Below the pieces are notes generated by a model. It ran no database searches. It had not been told where the DNA came from and saw nothing but the letters and a program-made list of their open reading frames with translations. Position numbers and translations under genes: made by a program. 64,000 bases of DNA from Citromicrobium sp. JLT1363 (GTDB taxonomy: Bacteria > Pseudomonadota > Alphaproteobacteria > Sphingomonadales > Sphingomonadaceae). The stretch covers positions 310,001 through 374,000 of the forward strand of contig NZ_AEUE01000004.1 in assembly GCF_000186705.1 (NCBI RefSeq), read 5' to 3'. Shown here in pieces: positions 58,870 to 64,000 of this stretch (positions are counted from its first letter, which is position 1; every line of letters starts with the position of its first letter).

Positions 58870-58900
58870 TTGACCTTGTAGCCACTACAAGGTGCATAAG
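58870..58900 (+). promoter_or_regulatory. MerR-type operator and promoter
   Basis: The perfect 9-3-9 palindrome ACCTTGTAG-CCA-CTACAAGGT spans 58873-58893. It lies between a -35 TTGACC (58870-58875) and a -10 CATAAG (58895-58900) with a 19-bp spacer. The long spacer is the hallmark of MerR-activated promoters. It reads rightward into the DUF3703 gene. Confidence 0.88.
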
Positions 58901-58935
58901 ACGATTCGAAGATGCAAGCAGAACGGTAAAATCCT

Positions 58936-59298
58936 GTGGCAAAGAAGGACATTATTGAACTTATCGAAGCTGAGCGGCGCGTTTTCCGTGCCGCCAGGCA
59001 GTCTGGTGACCGGGCTTTGGCTTGGACCGCGCTCGAGCGGGAACATATTCTGGGCCAGGGCTTCTTCGGGCCGCACCTTCGTTCACATATGACGATGCTG
59101 GGCTATGCAGTTGAAACCCGCGATGGCCGCGAAGTTCTGGGGCAGGTCATACGTCTTGCGCTCGCTCCCCTTGGTAATCTCACCGGACGGCTCCCCTGGG
59201 GCAATACCGGACGCGCAAACGTGAGCGCATTCGCGCCAATGCCATACCCGGACGACCTCGCGGAGGTTTTCACCATCTCTTCGGACGAGGTTCGCTAG
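58936..59298 (+). CDS. DUF3703 protein, metal-regulon gene
   Basis: A 120-residue protein starting with GTG. EREHILGQGFFGPHLRSHMTML and WGNTGRANVSAFAPMPYP are the signature of DUF3703, which often follows MerR regulators in metal-resistance clusters. Function unknown. It is directly behind the MerR promoter, so metal induction is expected. Confidence 0.85.
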   Translation: MAKKDIIELIEAERRVFRAARQSGDRALAWTALEREHILGQGFFGPHLRSHMTMLGYAVETRDGREVLGQVIRLALAPLGNLTGRLPWGNTGRANVSAFAPMPYPDDLAEVFTISSDEVR

Positions 59299-59306
59299 CA
59301 CGCGCC

Positions 59307-59951
59307 ATGGCAATTCTATCCAACGAACAGGTTGAACGTCTCTACGACAAGAACGCGGGAATCTATGACCGATTGGTGTCGGGGTTTCGGTGGGCCGGTC
59401 TTGGTCGCTGGCGACGCGATCTGGTTAACCGGCTTGAACTCAAGGCCGGTGACCATGTGATCGATCTATGTGCTGTCACCGGCGCAAACCTCGCGTTTCT
59501 GCTTGAGAGAGTAGGACCAAGCGGCAAGGTGACGCTGGTCGACCTTTCGCAAGGCATGCTCGACCAAGCCCGTCGACGAGCGAAGCGCCTGCGAGCTAGC
59601 AATGTCGAATTTGTGCAGTCAGACGTAGCCGCCTTCCGCTTTCCGAGCGAGACCAGCGCAGTCATCAGCACCTTTCGACTGGAAATGCCACCTGACTACG
59701 CCGCGATCATCGAGCGCGCCTCAGCTGCTCTCCCGACGGGTGGCCGGATGGCCCTGCTTGGCCTGAAGCACCCCGAGCGCTGGCCGCGATGGCTGATTGA
59801 AATCGGAATATTCGCTACGAAACCGTTCGGCGTCTCGCGCGAATACGAAGAATTCCGCCCGTGGCTACCAGCCCGCCGAGAGCTGAACGAACTCCATTTC
59901 CGCGAGTTTCTGGCAGGATGCGCTTACGAATTCGTCGGTGCCAAATCGTAA
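59307..59951 (+). CDS. SAM-dependent methyltransferase (UbiE-like)
   Basis: A 214-residue class I methyltransferase. Motif I is VIDLCAVTGAN (about 50-60), where the usual GTG is altered to VTG, and LVDLSQGMLDQAR is motif II. UbiE-like proteins methylate small molecules or lipids; substrate unknown. Starts 8 bases after the DUF3703 gene, so it is in the same metal-inducible transcript. Confidence 0.8.
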   Translation: MAILSNEQVERLYDKNAGIYDRLVSGFRWAGLGRWRRDLVNRLELKAGDHVIDLCAVTGANLAFLLERVGPSGKVTLVDLSQGMLDQARRRAKRLRASNVEFVQSDVAAFRFPSETSAVISTFRLEMPPDYAAIIERASAALPTGGRMALLGLKHPERWPRWLIEIGIFATKPFGVSREYEEFRPWLPARRELNELHFREFLAGCAYEFVGAKS

Positions 59952-60049
59952 TGCGGCAGAAGCCGCAGTTGCGTGACTGCTTTTGTCTAGCTTCATGCGG
60001 GTTCCCCTGTTGAGTTCGAGCCCAAATACACCACATCCGCTTGCGCTGG

Positions 60050-60706
60050 TCAGTCGATTTTAACCGTGCGCAGATAGGGGCGCAGCGTTGTGAAACCTTG
60101 CGGGAAGCGCGCTTTCGCTTCTTTATCGGAAACAGACGGTGGAATGATGACGTCATCCCCACTCTGCCAATTGACCGGGGTTGCCACGCCTTTACTTTCG
60201 GTGAGCTGGACTGAATCGAGCAATCGGAGCACTTCTTCGAAATTGCGTCCGCTGCTCATCGGATAGAGTAGCATCGCACGGATTTTTTTGTCCGGGCCAA
60301 CGATATAGACGGCGCGAACGGTAGCATTGTCGGCTGCGGTTCTTTGCTCCGCACTGCCAGTCTCCTCGGCGGGCAACATATTGTAGAGTTTGGCCACCTT
60401 CAGGTCGCTGTCGCCGACCACCGGGTAATCGACTTTATTGCCGCTGACCGCCTCGATATCGGGTAGCCAGTCGCGATTGTCTTGGCTGCTGTCGACCGAC
60501 AGGCCGAGAATCTTGGTGTCGCGTTTGGCAAATTCCTCGCCGAGACCGGCCATGTAACCCAGCTCGGTCGTACAAACCGGGGTAAATGCCTTTGGATGAG
60601 AAAACAGGATAGCCCAATTGTCGCCCATCCAATCATGGAAGGTGATGGTGCCTTGGGTCGTTTCCGCTGTGAAATCGGGAGCTGTCGAGCCAATGGAGAG
60701 GGTCAT
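60050..60706 (-). CDS. 1-Cys peroxiredoxin (Prx6/AhpE type)
   Basis: A 218-residue peroxiredoxin with the peroxidatic Cys45 in FTPVCTTELG and no other cysteine, so a 1-Cys enzyme. The long C-terminal part (YPMSSGRNFEEVLRLLDS) is typical of the Prx6 class. It reduces peroxides in the cytoplasm. The start at 60706 is chosen by homology. Converges on the methyltransferase gene. Confidence 0.92.
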   Translation of the reverse strand: MTLSIGSTAPDFTAETTQGTITFHDWMGDNWAILFSHPKAFTPVCTTELGYMAGLGEEFAKRDTKILGLSVDSSQDNRDWLPDIEAVSGNKVDYPVVGDSDLKVAKLYNMLPAEETGSAEQRTAADNATVRAVYIVGPDKKIRAMLLYPMSSGRNFEEVLRLLDSVQLTESKGVATPVNWQSGDDVIIPPSVSDKEAKARFPQGFTTLRPYLRTVKID

Positions 60707-60900
60707 GTCAAAACTCCTATTTATTCTGGGGGAGGTGTCCGCCGTCCTCATATTTTGGCGGGTGTGTGGCCTGCGGCACGTCGAATGTCGGCGCAATCGA
60801 TTGCGTGAGTCTCGACCTCACCTGCATTTAGTGAGGCGGAAATGCTCACTGGCGCTCCCGCCTCCTACAAGATTGCGCGATCATCGGCCGGCGTAGATAC

Positions 60901-63135
60901 TCAGAAGCGCACGCTAGCGCCTGCTACGAAGCGCCGGGGAGCCCCCGGTCTCAAACCCGAAGGCCGACGCGCTACAGCATAAGCATTGTCGAACAGATTA
61001 TCCACTCTGGCAAACAAAGAGAGACCTTCCGTCAGCGCAAACCGGCCGGCGAGATCAAAGACAATCCTTTCGTCAATACGCTCATCGGGCGAAATATCCC
61101 CGCTACCTGCTTCGGTGCGTACTTGCGATGTGTAATTGGCGCTCACGAGCAAGGATGCCGGTCCAAATGCGAGCCCCGTTTCGGCATAGAATTGGTGGCG
61201 AGCGATGTAGGGGAGTGCGTCGCCCTGGGACACGGAACCGAAGAACGCACTCTCGAAACTGCTTTCGAATTGCGCGTCGGTGAGCGTGTAAACCACCGAG
61301 AAGGGAATAGAAATTTCCCTACCCACTTGATGCTCCGTCGAAGCTGCCAGCTCCAACCCCTTCACGGAGACGGCCCCAGCATTGAACTGGTCGCCAATAT
61401 CCCCGACGCTACACCCCACGGATTGTGTGCAGTTTCCGAGCAGATTGGAATAGTCGGAATAAAACGCAATCGCGGAAGCTTGAATGGCGCCATTCCGAAA
61501 ACGCCCACCAAATTCATAGTTCCAGCTTTTCTCGGCTCGTGCCTCCGGATTTCCGGGCCCGGGGGGAGAAAAACCGCGCGAAGCGCCTGCAATCAACAGC
61601 ACGTCTCCCAGTGCATAGGTTGCACCGAGTGCGGGAAGCCATTCGTCAACGTTGGTCTTGCGTATGCGCGCAGGTCCATCGAGACGAGCGGGGTCGGCTC
61701 GATCATAGTCCAGTCGAGTAAGGTCGATGCCTTCGTACCGAATGCCGGGTGTCAGAGTAAGCCCGCCGATCTCGATCCGGTTCTCCAGATAGAAAGCGAT
61801 CGCCTTCGCCTTCGCCTCGCGATTGGCTTGAGCGCCCGGAGCCGTCTGCCGGACGAAAACGAGATCTCCATCCGTTTGCGTATAGAATTCCTCATTCTGC
61901 AACCGGTCTTCTTCATCCTCGTGATACCGGAGCGACGCAGCCAGGTTGTGCCTGACCTCGCCGGTCTCGAAAGGTCTTTCGAACGAAAGCTGGACGCCTT
62001 CGCTCCGATAGACGCGGTTGTTGTTGCGAATGCGAAGGGCACCTTCAGCGCTGTCTGCGCCTCGCAGGATTGCGAGGCCTCTCTCGTTTGAGGAGGGAGC
62101 ATCGAAAACGGGTTGGATGGCATCAAAGCTGCCATCACCATCGAAATCGATGTCCTGTAGCTTCGACCAACTTCGTGTGAAATCGTTGCGATATAGGGTA
62201 ACCGCGAACTGCGTGTCGTCGGGCAACCGGAGGGTGCCGGTGAGCCGATATTGATCGTGCTCGCCCGTGAAAACGTCGCGTTGGCTGGCCGAATAGCGCC
62301 GGTACGGATCGCTCGCGAAATCCGCGTCGGCGAGGCCCAAATAGGTTTCGTTCGCCTCAAGTTCGGATCGACCATAGGCGAACTCGAGGCGAGCATCGAC
62401 CGGCGAATCTGGGTTGGTGTGGACGGCGAAGCGGGCGCGATAGTCCTGACGTTGAAAACCGGTCTCGGCGCCGGGAAGCCCATCTATCGTCTTGAACCCG
62501 TCACTGCCTTGCTGATAGCTTTCTACCATCGCCCCGAAATTGTCGGCACTAGCGCCAATCCAGCCATGACCCTGATAATAGCCGCGAGAACCAAGCTGGC
62601 CGGAAGCTTCGCCAGCCAGGCTCTCGGTCGGTATCGGAGTCGATCGGAAATTGATGGCCCCGCCGATCGTGCGAGGACCATAGCGTACCGAGCCCGCGCC
62701 CTTGATCACTTCGACTGCGTCCATTCGACCGATCGCGGGAAAGTAATACGCGGCCGGAGCGGCGTAGGGGGCAGGGGCAATGAGAACGCCATCTTCCATC
62801 AAGGTGATGTTGCTCGACCGTTCGACCGGCGCGCCGCGCAAGCCAATATTCGGGAATAGCCCGAAACCGTCCTCTTCCTGAATGTTGACCCCCGGCACCT
62901 GGCGCAGGACACGGTTGACGTCACCATGCTCGAATTCGCTCAGTTCCTCGCCATCGATTAGGTCCGCCGCACCGGCCACTTCATACGCATCGATGCGACC
63001 GCCAATCACGATAATCGATTCGCTTGGGTTTGCTATCCCGTCCTGCGATTGCCGCTCATCGGTCGGGTCTTTTTCATTGGCGTAAGCAGGGGCGGCCAGT
63101 GCAATTGCTATGAGCGAGGCGGTAGCGCGATACAT
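60901..63135 (-). CDS. FecA-like TonB-dependent receptor
   Basis: A 744-residue outer-membrane receptor with signal peptide (1-19). The plug has GDVNRVLRQVPGVNIQEE, NIGLRGAPVERSSNITLMED and GAGSVRYGPRTIGGAINFRS; the C-terminal barrel ends in phenylalanine (VRF). The plug sequence is close to FecA-type ferric citrate receptors. In metal cargo it might import a metal complex. A 17-bp-arm inverted repeat lies 29 bp upstream. Confidence 0.88.
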   Translation of the reverse strand: MYRATASLIAIALAAPAYANEKDPTDERQSQDGIANPSESIIVIGGRIDAYEVAGAADLIDGEELSEFEHGDVNRVLRQVPGVNIQEEDGFGLFPNIGLRGAPVERSSNITLMEDGVLIAPAPYAAPAAYYFPAIGRMDAVEVIKGAGSVRYGPRTIGGAINFRSTPIPTESLAGEASGQLGSRGYYQGHGWIGASADNFGAMVESYQQGSDGFKTIDGLPGAETGFQRQDYRARFAVHTNPDSPVDARLEFAYGRSELEANETYLGLADADFASDPYRRYSASQRDVFTGEHDQYRLTGTLRLPDDTQFAVTLYRNDFTRSWSKLQDIDFDGDGSFDAIQPVFDAPSSNERGLAILRGADSAEGALRIRNNNRVYRSEGVQLSFERPFETGEVRHNLAASLRYHEDEEDRLQNEEFYTQTDGDLVFVRQTAPGAQANREAKAKAIAFYLENRIEIGGLTLTPGIRYEGIDLTRLDYDRADPARLDGPARIRKTNVDEWLPALGATYALGDVLLIAGASRGFSPPGPGNPEARAEKSWNYEFGGRFRNGAIQASAIAFYSDYSNLLGNCTQSVGCSVGDIGDQFNAGAVSVKGLELAASTEHQVGREISIPFSVVYTLTDAQFESSFESAFFGSVSQGDALPYIARHQFYAETGLAFGPASLLVSANYTSQVRTEAGSGDISPDERIDERIVFDLAGRFALTEGLSLFARVDNLFDNAYAVARRPSGLRPGAPRRFVAGASVRF

Positions 63136-63163
63136 GTGAAGAATCCTTTCGAGACATTTACCA

Positions 63164-63208
63164 GCCTACTACTGCTATTGAGACGTATTCGCAATAGCAG
63201 TAGTAGGC
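63164..63208. promoter_or_regulatory. Perfect 17-bp inverted repeat before the TonB receptor
   Basis: Arms GCCTACTACTGCTATTG (63164-63180) and CAATAGCAGTAGTAGGC (63192-63208) flank an 11-bp spacer. On the plus strand it is followed by TTTTAT, but no plus-strand gene ends here. It could be an operator of the receptor gene, a 5' UTR hairpin or a bidirectional terminator between the two leftward genes. Confidence 0.7.
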
Positions 63209-63336
63209 TTTTATGCCCATATTGGGTGAGGGCGGCTCGCGGTGCATCGGTTCTGGACTGCAATACCGTCCGCGACCGGCGCGCGATGAGGGCTCAGGGT
63301 CTGCGAACGGCCGGGCAGGAACAGGCCAGCGAAAGC

Positions 63337-64000
63337 TTAATCACCGACCGTGTTTTTCCCGTTGTTGGGTGCCGGGTGGGCAGGGATCAGCGCATCATCG
63401 CAGTCCGTAGCGAGGCAGGGCTCGAAAGTGACATGTGCGATGCCGAAATCCTTTTCCAGCATCGCCCGCGCGCGTCGCTTGACTCCCTCGAATGCTGTTT
63501 GGGAGTAATCAACAAGAGTGAGATGGGCTTCGAGCGCCCGGTGATGTTCTCCCAGATTCCAGACATGGACGTGGTGAATATCCTGCACGCCGCCAAGCGC
63601 GCGCAGGTTTTCAACCATCTGATCAAATTCCACCTCGTCCGGCACTGCTCCCATCAGCAGACGAACGGTTCGCGGTAGGAGCGTCGCGCCCTGCCAGATG
63701 ACATAGGCCGCGATGATGAGAGTGATGATGAGATCGGCGACGACGAGATCGTATAGAATAATTAGCACTCCGGCGACGATCACACCGATCGAGGCCAGCG
63801 CGTCCGAAACGTTATGAAGGAAGGCAGCCTTCATGTTAATGCTGTCATGCGCGCCGCGATAGACAATGAATGCGGTGACGAGATCGATGACAAGTGCGAT
63901 CCCGGCAACCCAGATCACGGTCCAGCCTTCGACCGGCTGCGGCGCGGCGAAACGGTTGATCGCCTCAACGATCAGATAGAATCCGATGATCAGCAAGGTC
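63337..64000 (-). CDS. Cation diffusion facilitator, 5' part missing
   Basis: The C-terminal 220 or so residues of a CzcD-type exporter. Membrane helices, the HNVSDALASIGVIVAG metal-binding helix (His and Asp) and a cytoplasmic domain with HVHVWNLGEHHRALEAHL are visible. It exports zinc, cadmium or cobalt from the cytoplasm. The gene runs off the right edge; an apparent TTG start at 63996 is not real. Confidence 0.9.
   Translation of the reverse strand, partial: TLLIIGFYLIVEAINRFAAPQPVEGWTVIWVAGIALVIDLVTAFIVYRGAHDSINMKAAFLHNVSDALASIGVIVAGVLIILYDLVVADLIITLIIAAYVIWQGATLLPRTVRLLMGAVPDEVEFDQMVENLRALGGVQDIHHVHVWNLGEHHRALEAHLTLVDYSQTAFEGVKRRARAMLEKDFGIAHVTFEPCLATDCDDALIPAHPAPNNGKNTVGD

Noticed and set aside
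1-64000. CRISPR arrays, rRNA genes or intact insertion sequences
   Set aside because: No regularly spaced direct repeats, no rRNA-like stretches and no transposase genes were seen.

Overview
The window looks like the chromosome of an alphaproteobacterium of the order Sphingomonadales, probably the Erythrobacter/Porphyrobacter group. This rests on GC-rich codon use, the fabF-mltG-2H-phosphoesterase-tRNA-Met order at the left edge, and the style of the conjugation genes. It holds a short piece of core chromosome (1 to about 2000) followed by most of a large integrative and conjugative element (ICE). The ICE starts with a P4-type tyrosine integrase placed directly downstream of tRNA-Met(CAU). 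I could not find a copy of the tRNA 3' end elsewhere in the window, so the right end (attR) is probably outside it.

Left ICE arm (2.0-11.8 kb): integrase, a VirB1-like lytic transglycosylase with a small co-transcribed gene, a TOPRIM/zinc-finger primase-like protein, a 1415-residue DNA methylase-strawberry-notch helicase protein and a long ParB-like protein. 11.8-16.9 kb is a CBASS-type immune locus. Leftward run a DncV-like CD-NTase, a Cap2 (E2-E1) and a Cap3 (JAMM) gene. Rightward, and converging on them, are three genes: an unknown, a diadenylate-cyclase-like domain protein and a Cap15-like two-TM/beta-rich effector. 17.2-21.7 kb carries ArdC antirestriction, a DUF2493 protein, SSB and small proteins, several with long structured leaders. 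22-28 kb carries DNA processing for transfer: a small accessory protein, the TraD coupling protein and a MobF relaxase-helicase.

28-38.7 kb is a second defence and regulation block: HipBA with four operator palindromes, an Mrr-like nuclease, a three-gene ABC-3C system (alpha/beta hydrolase effector, middle component, Rad50-like ATPase), a long Mrr-type nuclease, DUF3892, an S24 repressor and a divergent small regulator. 38.5-39.7 kb holds small overlapping genes (nuclease, 43-residue membrane peptide, DUF6961-like) and a small membrane protein. 39.7-57.3 kb is one leftward F-type type IV secretion operon: traA, L, E, K, B, dsbC, V, C, a 134-residue membrane protein, trbI, an S26 peptidase, W, U, trbC, N, F, H, G. 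57.7-58.4 kb has an XRE and an AlpA-like regulator.

58.4-64 kb is metal or stress cargo: a CadR/PbrR/ZntR-like MerR regulator with a textbook operator, DUF3703, a SAM methyltransferase, a 1-Cys peroxiredoxin, a FecA-like TonB receptor and a truncated cation diffusion facilitator.

Two regulatory themes tie the element together. The motif TTTCCTA, in coding orientation 54-75 nt upstream of a start codon, precedes six transfer or regulatory genes; three of the sites share an exact 15-mer. Separately, several maintenance genes share hairpin leaders ending in a near-identical ATCAGGAG Shine-Dalgarno block.
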